A DNA stretch of 64,000 nucleotides from Hippophae tibetana (Eukaryota > Streptophyta > Magnoliopsida > Rosales > Elaeagnaceae), in the NCBI GenBank assembly GCA_037013495.1, contig CM072801.1, forward strand, positions 104,105,816 through 104,169,815, in the 5' to 3' direction. Below the pieces are notes generated by a model. It was given only the letters and a program-made list of their open reading frames with translations. It had not been told where the DNA came from and did not search any database. A program made the translations under genes and the position numbers. Below are positions 22,001-35,100 of the stretch, piece by piece. Each line of letters opens with the position of its first letter. Position 1 is the stretch's first letter.

Positions 22001-24959
22001 AGAAAAGGAAAATGATACATTGAATTAAAAGAAATGTACGAAATGAAATGCAAATAAGAAAATTATGACAACAAAATCTAAATAAAACAAAAGACTTGTA
22101 GAAATATTTGTTTCTTTAATTGTGATTTGTACCAAAAGAATGCAAAAAACAATAAAATGGAAACGTTTAGTATTTCTAAAATTCAAAAAATAGATATATT
22201 AAGAGAGATATACTATTTTGGGCAACCAAGACTTTGATACCAAATGATACGGATCTTTTATGCGGACCATTTTGGAAACCATGAACTCAAAGGAATGAGA
22301 AAGATTGAATTGCTAAGAAAATGGTTAATATAATCAATTTTGAACAATTAAGAACACGATTAGAAAACCACGCAAAAATGTGAGACCAAACTATTAGACG
22401 TCGGAAGGTAGTGTAAGCGATGGAATTTGGGTTCTAAAAAGTGGACAACTGAACTATTTTTTACTTTATGTTTTTGCTAATTGAAATGAGTTTAGATTTG
22501 ATATTTTATAATAGTCGTTTTGATGTATGACTTAAAAGTTATAACAGTTTAAAGTTGGAACCTCAATAAATAATTTCTTTTTTTTTACATTACGAACTGC
22601 AGAAATTTTTTGTTTTTTTTATTCACGATCAAAGATTGGTTGAACGCCGAAAAAAAAAGAAAAGGAAAATGATACATTGAATTAAAAGAAATGTACGAAA
22701 TGAAATGCAAATAAGAAAATTATAACAACAAAATCTAAATAAAAAAAAGACTTGTAGAAATATTTGTTTCTTTAATTGTGATTTGGACCAAAAGAATGCA
22801 AAAAACAATTAAATGGAAACGTTTAGTAATTCTAAAATTCAAAAAAGAGATATATTAAGAGAGATATACTATTTTGGGCAACCAAGACTTCGATAGCAAA
22901 TGATACGGATCTTTTATGCGGACCATTTTGGAAACCATGAACTAAAAGGAATGAGAAAGATTGAATTGCTAAGAAAATGGTTAATATAATCAAATTTGAA
23001 GAATTAAGAACATGATTAGAAAACCACGCAAAAATTGGAGACCAAACTATTAGACGTCGGAAGGTAGTGTAAGCGATGGAATTTTGGTTCTAAAAAGTGG
23101 ACAACTGAACTATTTTTTACTTTATGTTTTTGCTAATTGAAATGAGTTTAGATTTGATATTTTATAATAGTCGTTTTGATGTATGACTTAAAAGTTATAA
23201 CAGTTTAAAGTTGGAACCTCAATAAATAATTTCTTTTTTTTTACATTACGAACTGCAGAAATTTTTTGTTTTTTTTATTCACGATCAAAGATTGGTTGAA
23301 CGCCGAAAAAAAAAGAAAAGGAAAATGATACATTGAATTAAAAGAAATGTACGAAATGAAATGCAAATAAGAAAATTATAACAACAAAATCTAAATAAAA
23401 AAAAGACTTGTAGAAATATTTGTTTCTTTAATTGTGATTTGGACCAAAAGAATGCAAAAAACAATTAAATGGAAACGTTTAGTAATTCTAAAATTCAAAA
23501 AATAGATATATTAAGAGAGATATACTATTTTGGGCAACCAAGACTTCGATAGCAAATGATACGGATCTTTTATGCGGACCATTTTGGAAACCATGAACTA
23601 AAAGGAATGAGAAAGATTGAATTGCTAAGAAAATGGTTAATATAATCAAATTTGAAGAATTAAGAACACGATTAGAAAACCACGCAAAAATTGGAGACCA
23701 AACTATTAGACGTCGGAAAGTAGTGTAAGCGATGGAATTTGGGTTCTAAAAAGTGGACAAATGAACTATTTTTTACTTTATGTTTTTGCTAATTGAAATG
23801 AGTTTTGATTTGATATTTTATAATAGTCGTTTTGATGTATGACTTAAAAGTTATAACAGTTTAAAGTTGGAACCTCAATAAATAATTTCTTTTTTTTTTA
23901 AATTACGAACTCTAGAAATTTTGTTGTTTTTTTTATTCACGATCAAAGATTGGTTGAACGCCGAAAAAAAAGAAAAGGAAAATGATACATTGAATTAAAA
24001 GAAATGTACGAAATGAAATGCAAATAAGAAAATTATGACAACAAAATCTAAATAAAACAAAAGACTTGTAGAAATATTTGTTTCTTTAATTGTGATTTGT
24101 ACCAAAAGAATGCAAAAAACAATAAAATGGAAACGTTTAGTATTTCTAAAATTCAAAAAATAGATATATTAAGAGAGATATACTATTTTGGGCAACCAAG
24201 ACTTTGATACCAAATGATACGGATCTTTTATGCGGACCATTTTGGAAACCATGAACTCAAAGGAATGAGAAAGATTGAATTGCTAAGAAAATGGTTAATA
24301 TAATCAATTTTGAACAATTAAGAACACGATTAGAAAACCACGCAAAAATGTGAGACCAAACTATTAGACGTCGGAAGGTAGTGTAAGCAATGGAATTTGG
24401 GTTCTAAAAAGTGGACAACTGAACTATTTTTTACTTTATGTTTTTGCTAATTGAAATGAGTTTAGATTTGATATTTTATAATAGTCGTTTTGATGTATGA
24501 CTTAAAAGTTATAACAGTTTAAAGTTGGAACCTCAATAAATAATTTCTTTTTTTTTACATTACGAACTGCAGAAATTTTTTGTTTTTTTTATTCACGATC
24601 AAAGATTGGTTGAACGCCGAAAAAAAAAGAAAAGGAACATGATACATTGAATTAAAAGAAATGTACGAAATGAAATGCAAATAAGAAAATTATAACAACA
24701 AAATCTAAATAAAAAAAAGACTTGTAGAAATATTTGTTTCTTTAATTGTGATTTGGACCAAAAGAATGCAAAAAACAATTAAATGGAAACGTTTAGTAAT
24801 TCTAAAATTCAAAAAATAGATATATTAAGAGAGATATACTATTTTGGGCAACCAAGACTTCGATAGCAAATGATACGGATCTTTTATGCGGACCATTTTG
24901 GAAACCATGAACTAAAAGGAATGAGAAAGATTGAATTGCTAAGAAAATGGTTAATATAA
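19051..24959 (+). repeat. Higher-order repeat: three C-B2-C trimers (~1969 bp)
   Basis: Monomer ends are 19707, 20364, 21019; 21675, 22333, 22989; 23645, 24303 and 24959, in the order C, B2, C in each set. Trimer lengths are 1969, 1970 and 1970 bp. The XbaI sites of the B2 copies start at 19973, 21941 and 23911, spaced 1968 and 1970 bp. No A or D monomer occurs here, so no copy of the 68-codon frame is open between 17744 and 25408. C copies in this block often have 'ggaattttggttc' in place of 'ggaatttgggttc'. Confidence 0.94.
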
Positions 24960-27582
24960 TCAAATTTGAAGAATTAAGAACACGATTAGAAAACCACGCA
25001 AAAATTGGAGACCAAACTATTAGACGTCGGAAAGTAGTGTAAGCGATGGAATTTGGGTTCTAAAAAGTGGACAAATGAACTATTTTTTACTTTATGTTTT
25101 TGCAAATTGAAATGAGTTTTGATTTGATATTTTATAATAGTCGTTTTGATTTATGACTTAAAAGTTATAACAGTTTAAAGTTGGATCCTCAATAAATATA
25201 TATTTTTTTTTTAAATTACGAACTCCAGAACTTTTGTTGTTTTTTTATTCAGGATCAAAGATCGGTTGAACGCCGAAAAAAAAGAAAAGGAAAATGATAC
25301 ATTGAATTTAAAGAAAAGTACTAAATGAAATGCAAATAAGAAAATTATGACAACAAAATCTAAAGAAAACAAAAGGCTTGTAGAAATATTTGTTTCTTTA
25401 ATTGTTATTTGGACCAAAAGAATGCAAAAGACAATAAAATGGAAACGTTTAGTAAATCTAAAATTCAAAAAATAGATATATTAAGAGAGATATACTATTT
25501 TGGGCAACCAAGGCTTCGATACCAAATGATACGGATCTTTTATAGGGACCATTTTGGAAACCATGAAATCAAAGGATTGAGAAAGATTGAATTGCTAAGA
25601 AAATGGTTAATATAATCAAATTTGAACAATTAAGAACACGATTAGAAAAAGACGCAAAAATGTGAGACCAAACTATTAGACGTCGGAAGGTAGTGTAAGC
25701 GATGGAATTTGGGTTCTAAAAAGTGGACAACTGAACTATTTTTTACTTTATGTTTTTGCAAATTGAAATGAGTTTTGATTTGATATTTTATAATAGTCGT
25801 TTTGATTTATGACTTAAAAGTTATAACAGTTTAAAGTTGGATCCTCAATAAATATATATTTTTTTTTAAATTACGAACTCCAGAAATTTTGTTGTTTTTT
25901 TATTCAGGATCAAAGATCGGTTGAACGCCGAAAAAAAAGAAAAGGAAAATGATACATTGAATTTAAAGAAAAGTACGAAATGAAATGCAAATAAGAAAAT
26001 TATGACAACAAAATCTAAAGAAAACAAAAGGCTTGGAGAAATATTTGTTTCTTTAATTGTGATTTGGACCAAAAGAATGCAAAAGACAATAAAATGGAAA
26101 CGTTTAGTAAATCTAAAATTCAAAAAATAGATATATTAAGAGAGATATACTATTTTGGGCAACCAAGGCTACGATACCAGATGATACAGATCTTTTATGC
26201 CGACCATTTTGGAAACCATGAACTCAAAGGAATGAGAAAGATTGAATTGCTAAGAACATGGTTAATATAATCAAATATGAACAATTAAGAACACGATTAG
26301 AAAACCACGCAAAAATGTGAGACCAAACTATTAGACGTCGGAAGGTAGTGTAAGCGATGGAATTTGGGTTCTAAAAAGTGGACAACTGAACTATTTTTTA
26401 CTTTATGTTTTTGCTAATTGAAATGAGTTTAGATTTGATATTTTATAATAGTCGTTTTGATGTATCACTTAAAAGTTATAACAGTTTAAAGTTGGAACCT
26501 CAATAAATAATTTCTTTTTTTTTAAATTACGAACTCTAGAAATTTTGTTGTTTTTTTTATTCACGATCAAAGATTGGTTGAACGCCGAAAAAAAAGAAAA
26601 GGAAAATGATACATTGAATTAAAAGAAATGTACGAAATGAAATGCAAATAAGAAAATTATTACAACAAAATCTAAATAAAACAAAAGACTTGTAGAAATA
26701 TTTGTTTCTTTAATTGTGATTTGTACCAAAAGAATGCAAAAAACAATAAAATGGAAACGTTTAGTATTTCTAAAATTCAAAAAATAGATATATTAAGAGA
26801 GATATACTATTTTGGGCAACCAAGACTTTGATACCAAATGATACGGATCTTTTATGCGGACCATTTTGGAAACCATGAACTCAAAGGAATGAGAAAGATT
26901 GAATTGCTAAGAAAATGGTTAATATAATCAATTTTGAACAATTAAGAACACGATTAGAAAACCACGCAAAAATGTGAGACCAAACTATTAGACGTCGGAA
27001 AGTAGTGTAAGCGATGGAATTTGGGTTCTAAAAAGTGGACAAATGAACTATTTTTTACTTTATGTTTTTGCAAATTGAAATGAGTTTTGATTTGATATTT
27101 TATAATAGTCGTTTTGATTTATGACTTAAAAGTTATAACAGTTTAAAGTTGGATCCTCAATAAATAATTTTTTTTTTTTTTTAAATTACGAACCCCAGAA
27201 ATTTTGTTGTTTTTTTATTCAAGATAAAAGATTGGTTGAACGCCAAAAAAAAAAAGGAAAATGATACATTGATTTAAAAGAAAAGTACGAAATGAAATGC
27301 AAATAAGAAAATTATGACAACAAAATCTAAAGAAAACAAAAGGCTTGGAGAAATATTTGTTTCTTTAATTGTGATTTGGACCAAAAGAATGCAAAAAACA
27401 ATAAAATGGAAACGTTTAGTAAATCTAACATTCAAAAAATAGATATATTAAGAGAGATATACTATTTTGGGCAACCAAGGCTACGATACCAGATGATACA
27501 GATCTTTTATGCCGACCATTTTGGAAACCATGAACTCAAAGGAATGAGAAAGATTGAATTGCTAAGAACATGGTTAATATAA

Positions 27583-28234
27583 TCAAATTTGAAGAATTAA
27601 GAACACCATTAGAAAACCACGCAAAAATGTGAGACCAAACTATTAGACGTCGGAAGGTAGTGTAAGCGATGGAATTTGGGTTCTAAAAAGTGGACAACTG
27701 AACTATTTTTTACTTTATGTTTTTGCTAATTGAAATGAGTTTAGATTTGATATTTTATAATAGTCGTTTTGATGTATCACTTAAAAGTTATAACAGTTTA
27801 AAGTTGGATCCTCAATAAATAATTTTTTTTTTTAAAATTACGAACTCCAGAAATTTTGTTGTTTTTTTATTCAGGATCAAAGATTGGTTGAACGCCAAAA
27901 AAAAAAAGGAAAATGATACATTGATTTAAAAGAAATGTACGAAATGAAATGCAAATAAGAAAATTATGACAACAAAATCTAAAGAAAACAAAAGGCTTGG
28001 AGAAATATTTGTTTCTTTAATTGTGATTTGGACCAAAAGAATGCAAAAAAGAATAAAATGGAAACGTTTAGTAAATCTAAAATTCAAAAAATAGATATAT
28101 TAAGAGAGATATACTATTTTGGGCAACCAAGGCTACGATACCAGATGATACAGATCTTTTATGCCGACCATTTTGGAAACCATGAACTCAAAGGAATGAG
28201 AAAGATTGAATTGCTAAGAACATGGTTAATATAA
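27583..28234 (+). repeat. Hybrid monomer B front / A body
   Basis: The first ~200 bp are B-type ('acaactgaac', 'gctaattg', 'gagtttagattt', 'gatgtatcact'). From 'ggatcctc' (27806-27811) onward the sequence is A-type, with 'ggcttggag' and 'ggctacgataccag'. The switch lies between about 27780 and 27806. The front also has 'aacaccattag' in place of 'aacacgattag'. The 68-codon frame is intact (28028-28234) with a private 'gcaaaaaagaataaaatgg'. That change recurs in A copies at 32.6, 34.6, 36.5 and 38.5 kb, so this hybrid may be close to the source of the following trimer block. Confidence 0.88.
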
Positions 28235-30188
28235 TCAAATTTGAAGAATTAAGAACACGATTAGAAAACCACGCAAAAATGTGAGACCAAACTATTAGAC
28301 GTCGGAAGGTAGTGTAAGCGATGGAATTTGGGTTCTAAAAAGTGGACAACTGAACTATTTTTTACTTTATGTTTTTGCTAATTGAAATGAGTTTAGATTT
28401 GATATTTTATAATAGTCGTTTTGATGTATGACTTAAAAGTTATAACAGTTTAAAGTTGGAACCTCAATAAATAATTTCTTTTTTTTTACATTACGAACTG
28501 CAGAAATTTTGTTGTTTTTTTTATTCATGATCAAAGATTGGTTGAACGCCGAAAAAAAAAGAAAAGGAAAATGATACATTGAATTAAAAGAAATGTACGA
28601 AATGAAATGCAAATAAGAAAATTATAACAACAAAATCTAAATAAAAAAAGACTTGTAGAAATATTTGTTTCTTTAATTGTGATTTGGACCAAAAGAATGC
28701 AAAAAACAATTAAATGGAAACGTTTAGTAATTCTAAAATTCAAAAAATAGATATATTAAGAGAGATATACTATTTTGGGCAACCAAGACTTCGATAGCAA
28801 ATGATACGGATCTTTTATGCGGACCATTTTGGAAACCATGAACTAAAAGGAATGAGAAAGATTGAATTGCTAAGAAAATGGCTAATATAATCAAATTTGA
28901 AGAATTAAGAACACGATTAGAAAACCACGCAAAAATTGGAGACCAAACTATTAGACGTCGGAAAGTAGTGTAAGCGATGGAATTTGGGTTCTAAAAAGTG
29001 GACAAATGAACTATTTTTTACTTTATGTTTTTGCTAATTGAAATGAGTTTTGATTTGATATTTTATAATAGTCGTTTTGATGTATGACTTAAAAGTTATA
29101 ACAGTTTAAAGTTGGAACCTCAATAAATAATTTCTTTTTTTTTTAAATTACGAACTCTAGAAATTTTGTTGTTTTTTTTATTCACGATCAAAGATTGGTT
29201 GAACGCCGAAAAAAAAGAAAAGGAAAATGATACATTGAATTAAAAGAAATGTACGAAATGAAATGCAAATAAGAAAATTATTACAACAAAATCTAACTAA
29301 AACAAAAGACTTGTAGAAATATTTGTTTCTTTAATTGTGATTTGTACCAAAAGAATGCAAAAAACAATAAAATGGAAACGTTTAGTATTTCTAAAATTCA
29401 AAAAATAGATATATTAAGAGAGATATACTATTTTGGGCAACCAAGACTTTGATACCAAATGATACGGATCTTTTATGCGGACCATTTTGGAAACCATGAA
29501 CTCAAAGGAATGAGAAAGATTGAATTGCTAAGAAAATGGTTAATATAATCAATTTTGAACAATTAAGAACACGATTAGAAAACCACGCAAAAATGTGAGA
29601 CCAAACTATTAGACGTCGGAAAGTAGTGTAAGCGATGGAATTTGGGTTCTAAAAAGTGGACAAATGAACTATTTTTTACTTTATGTTTTTGCAAATTGAA
29701 ATGAGTTTTGATTTGATATTTTATAATAGTCGTTTTGATTTATGACTTAAAAGTTATAACAGTTTAAAGTTGGATCCTCAATAAATAATTTTTTTTTTTT
29801 TTAAATTACGAACCCCAGAAATTTTGTTGTTTTTTTATTCAGGATCAAAGATTGGTTGAACGCCAAAAAAAAAAGGAAAATGATACATTGATTTAAAAGA
29901 AAAGTACGAAATGAAATGCAAATAAGAAAATTATGACAACAAAATCTAAAGAAAACAAAAGGCTTGGAGAAATATTTGTTTCTTTAATTGTGATTTGGAC
30001 CAAAAGAATGCAAAAAACAATAAAATGGAAACGTTTAGTAAATCTAACATTCAAAAAATAGATATATTAAGAGAGATATACAATTTTGGGCAACCAAGGC
30101 TACGATACCAGATGATACAGATCTTTTATGCCGACCATTTTGGAAACCATGAACTCAAAGGAATGAGAAAGATTGAATTGCTAAGAAA

Positions 30189-30284
30189 ATGGTTAATATA
30201 ATCAAATTTGAAGAATTAAGAACACGATTAGAAAACCACGCAAAAATTGGAGACCAAACTATTAGACGTCGGAAAGTAGTGTAA
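30189..30284 (+). other. 31-codon ATG frame overlapping the end of the 68-codon frame
   Basis: An ATG in 'aaaatggtt' lies 13 nt upstream of the end of the preceding 68-codon frame (29995-30201), in the -1 frame. It reads 31 codons across the monomer boundary, including 'FEELRTRLENHAKIGDQ' and 'TIRRRKVV'. It is open only where the next monomer begins 'aaaattggagacc', as after C monomers, for example 5948-6043. Monomers beginning 'aaaatgtgagacc' have TGA here instead. This is the only place I checked where both frames are complete and adjacent. It may be chance or a remnant of a longer coding sequence. No function is claimed. Confidence 0.3.
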
Positions 30285-32169
30285 GCGATGGAATTTGGGT
30301 TCTAAAAAGTGGACAAATGAACTATTTTTTACTTTATGTTTTTGCAAATTGAAATGAGTTTTGATTTGATATTTTATAATAGTCGTTTTGATTTATGACT
30401 TAAAAGTTATAACAGTTTAAAGTTGGATCCTCAATAAATATATATATATTTTTTTTAAATTACGAACTCCAGAACTTTTGTTGTTTTTTTATTCAGGATC
30501 AAAGATCGGTTGAACGCCGAAAAAAAAGAAAAGGTAAATGATACATTGAATTTAAAGAAAAGTACGAAATGAAATGCAAATAAGAAAATTATGACAACAA
30601 AATCTAAAGAAAACAAAAGGCTTGTAGAAATATTTGTTTCTTTAATTGTTATTTGGACCAAAAGAATGCAAAAGACAATAAAATGGAAACGTTTAGTAAA
30701 TCTAAAATTCAAAAAATAGATATATTAAGAGAGATATACTATTTTGGGCAACCAAGGCTTCGATACCAAATGATACGGATCTTTTATAGGGACCATTTCG
30801 GAAACCATGAAATCAAAGGATTGAGAAAGATTGAATTGCTAAGAAAATGGTTAATATAATCAAATTTGAACAATTAAGAACACGATTAGAAAAAGACGCA
30901 AAAATGTGAGACCAAACTATTAGACGTCGGAAGGTAGTGTAAGCGATGGAATTTGGGTTCTAAAAAGTGGACAACTGAACTATTTTTTACTTTATGTTTT
31001 TGCAAATTGAAATGAGTTTTGATTTGATATTTTATAATAGTCGTTTTGATTTATGACTTAAAAGTTATAACAGTTTAAAGTTGGATCCTCAATAAATATA
31101 TATTTTTTTTAAATTACGACCTCCAGAAATTTTGTTGTTTTTTTATTCAGGATCAAAGATCGGTTGAACGCCGAAAAAAAAGAAAAGGAAAATGATACAT
31201 TGAATTTAAAGAAAAGTACGAAATGAAATGCAAATAAGAAAATTATGACAACAAAATCTAAAGAAAACAAAAGGCTTGGAGAAATATTTGTTTCTTTAAT
31301 TGTGATTTGGACCAATAGAATGCAAAAGACAATAAAATGGAAACGTTTAGTAAATCTAAAATTCAAAAAATAGATATATTAAGAGAGATATACTATTTTG
31401 GGCAACCAAGGCTACGATACCAGATGATACAGATCTTTTATGCCGACCATTTTGGAAACCATGAACTCAAAGGAATGAGAAAGATTGAATTGCTAAGAAC
31501 ATGGTTAATATAATCAAATTTGAAGAATTAAGATCACCATTAGAAAACCACGCAAAAATGTGAGACCAAACTATTAGACGTCGGAAGGTAGTGTAAGCGA
31601 TGGAATTTGGGTTCTAAAAAGTGGACAACTGAACTATTTTTTACTTTGTGTTTTTGCTAATTGAAATGAGTTTAGATTTGATATTTTATAATAGTCGTTT
31701 TGATGTATGACTTAAAAGTTATAACAGTTTAAAGTTGGAACCTCAATAAATAATTTGTTTTTTTTTACATTACGAACTCCAGAAATTTTGTTGTTTTTTT
31801 TATTCACGATCAAAGATTGGTTGAACGCCGAAAAAAAAGAAAAGGAAAATGATACATTCAATTAAAAGAAATGTACGAAATGAAATGCAAATAAGAAAAT
31901 TATTACAACAAAATCTAAATAAAACAAAAGACTTGTACAAATATTTATTTCTTTAATTGTGATTTGTACCAAAAGAATGCAAAAAACAATAAAATGGAAA
32001 CGTTTAGTATTTCTAAAATTCAAAAAATAGATATATTAAGAGAGATATACTATTTTGGGCAACCAAGACTTTGATACCAAATGATACTGATCTTTTATGC
32101 GGACCATTTTGGAAACATGAACTCAAAGGAATGAGAAAGATTGAATTGCTAAGAAAATGGTTAATATAA

Positions 32170-35100
32170 TCAATTTTGAACAATTAAGAACACGATTAGA
32201 AAACCACGCAAAAATGTGAGACCAAACTATTAGACGTCAGAAAGTAGTGTAAGCGATGGAATTTGGGTTCTAAAAAGTGGACAAATGAACTATTTTTTAC
32301 TTTATGTTTTTGCAAATTGAAATGAGTTTTGATTTGATATTTTATAATAGTCGTTTTGATTTATGACTTAAAAGTTATAACAGTTTAAAGTTGGATCCTC
32401 AATAAATAATTTTTTTTTTTAAATTACGAACTCCAGAAATTTTGTTGTTTTTTTATTCAGGATCAAAGATTGGTTGAACGCCAAAAAAAAAAAAGGAAAA
32501 TGATACATTGATTTAAAAGAAAAGTACGAAATGAAATGCAAATAAGAAAATTATGACAACAAAATCTAAAGAAAACAAAAGGCTTGGAGAAATATTTGTT
32601 TCTTTAATTGTGATTTGGACCAAAAGAATGCAAAAAAGAATAAAATGGAAACGTTTAGTAAATCTAAAATTCAAAAAATAGATATATTAAGAGAGATATA
32701 CTATTTTGGGCAACCAAGGCTACGATACCAGATGATACAGATCTTTTATGCCGACCATTTTGGAAACCATGAACTCAAAGGAATGAGAAAGATTGAATTG
32801 CTAAGAACATGGTTAATATAATCAAATTTGAAGAATTAAGAACACGATTAGAAAACCACACAAAAATGTGAGACCAAACTATTAGACGTCGGAAGGTAGT
32901 GTAAGCGATGGAATTTGGGTTCTAAAAAGTGGACAACTGAACTATTTTTTACTTTATGTTTTTGCTAATTGAAATGAGTTTAGATTTGATATTTTATAAT
33001 AGTCGTTTTGATGTATGACTTAAAAGTTATAACAGTTTAAAGTTGGAATCTCAATAAATAATTTCTTTTTTTTTACATTACGAACTGCAGAAATTTTGTT
33101 GTTTTTTTTATTCACGATCAAAGATTGGTTGAACGCCGAAAAAAAAGAAAAGGAAAATTATACATTGAATTAAAAGAAATGTACGAAATGAAATGCAAAT
33201 AAGAAAATTATAACAACAAAATCTAAATAAAAAAAAGACTTGTAGAAATATTTGTTTCTTTAATTGTGATTTGGACCAAAAGAATGCAAAAAACAATTAA
33301 ATGGAAACGTTTAGTAATTCTAAAATTCAAAAAATAGATATATTAAGAGAGATATACTATTTTGGGCAACCAAGACTTCGATAGCAAATGATACGGATCT
33401 TTTATGCGGACCATTTTGGAAACCATGAACTAAAAGGAATGAGAAAGATTGAATTGCTAAGAACATGGCTAATATAATCAAATTTGAAGAATTAAGAACA
33501 CGATTAGAAAACCACGCAAAAATTGGAGACCAAACTATTAGACGTCGGAAAGTAGTGTAAGCGATGGAATTTGGGTTCTAAAAAGTGGACAAATGAACTA
33601 TTTTTTACTTTATGTTTTTGCTAATTGAAATGAGTTTTGATTTGATATTTTATAATAGTCGTTTTGATGTATGACTTAAAAGTTATAACAGTTTAAAGTT
33701 GGAACCTCAATAAATAATTTTTTTTTTTTTAAATTACGAACTCTAGAAATTTTGTTGTTTTTTTTATTCACGATCAAAGATTGGTTGAACGCCGAAAAAA
33801 AAGAAAAGGAAAATGATACATTGAATTAAAAGAAATGTACGAAATGAAATGCAAATAAGAAAATTATGACAACAAAATCTAGATAAAACAAAAGACTTGT
33901 AGAAATATTTGTTTCTTTAATTGTGATTTGTTCCAAAAGAATGAAAAAAACAATAAAATGGAAACGTTTAGTATTTCTAAAATTCAAAAAATAGATATAT
34001 TAAGAGAGATATATTATTTTGGGCAACCAAGACTTTGATACCAAATGATACGGATCTTTTATGCGGACCATTTTGGAAACCATGAACTCAAAGGAATGAG
34101 AAAGATTGAATTGCTAAGAAAATGGTTAATATAATCAATTTTGAACAATTAAGAACACGATTATAAAACCACGCAAAAATGTGAGACCAAACTATTAGAC
34201 GTCGGAAAATAGTGTAAGCGATGGAATTTGGGTTCTAAAAAGTGGACAAATGAACTATTTTTTACTTTATGTTTTTGTAAATTGAAATGAGTTTTGATTT
34301 GATATTTTATAATAGTCGTTTTGATTTATGACTTAAAAGTTATAACAGTTTAAAGTTGGATCCTCAATAAATAATTATTATTTTTTTTTAAATTACGAAC
34401 TCCAGAAATTTTGTTGTTTTTTTATTCAGGATCAAAGATTGGTTGAACGCCAAAAAAAAAAAGGAAAATGATACATTGATTTAAAAGAAAAGTACGAAAT
34501 GAAATGCAAATAAGAAAATTATGACAACAAAATCTAAAGAAAACAAAAGGCTTGGAGAAATATTTGTTTCTTTAATTGTGATTTGGACCAAAAGAATGCA
34601 AAAAAGAATAAAATGGAAACGTTTAGTAAATCTAAAATTCAAAAAATAGATATATTAAGAGAGATATACTATTTTGGGCAACCAAGGCTACGATACCAGA
34701 TGATACAGATCTTTTATGCCGACCATTTTGGAAACCATGAACTCAAAGGAATGAGAAAGATTGAATTGCTAAGAACATGGTTAATATAATCAAATTTGAA
34801 GAATTAAGAACACGATTAGAAAACCACGCAAAAATGTGAGACCAAACTATTAGACGTCGGAAGGTAGTGTAAGCGATGGAATTTGGGTTCTAAAAAGTGG
34901 ACAACTGAACTATTTTTTACTTTATGTTTTTGCTAATTGAAATGAGTTTAGATTTGATATTTTATAATAGTCGTTTTGATGTATGACTTAAAAGTTATAA
35001 CAGTTTAAAGTTGGAACCTCAATAAATAATTTCTTTTTTTTTACATTACGAACTGCAGAAATTTTGTTGTTTTTTTTATTCACGATCAAAGATTGGTTGA

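Larger units (their letters stand above)
24960..32169 (+). repeat. Block D-A'-B-A / A-C-B2-A / D-A'-B (5.24 kb octamer)
   Basis: Monomer ends are 25615 (D), 26270 (A'), 26927 (B), 27582 (A), 28234 (B/A hybrid), 28890 (C), 29548 (B2), 30201 (A), 30859 (D), 31513 (A') and 32169 (B). The D-A'-B-A module starts at 24960 and again at 30202, eight monomers apart. The A' at 30860-31513 shares 'ttacgacctcc' with 17090-17743. The B at 31514-32169 has the 'cttgtacaaatattt' set. A copies at 26928-27582 and 29549-30201 share 'tctaacattc' with the A at 12501-13154. Confidence 0.92.
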
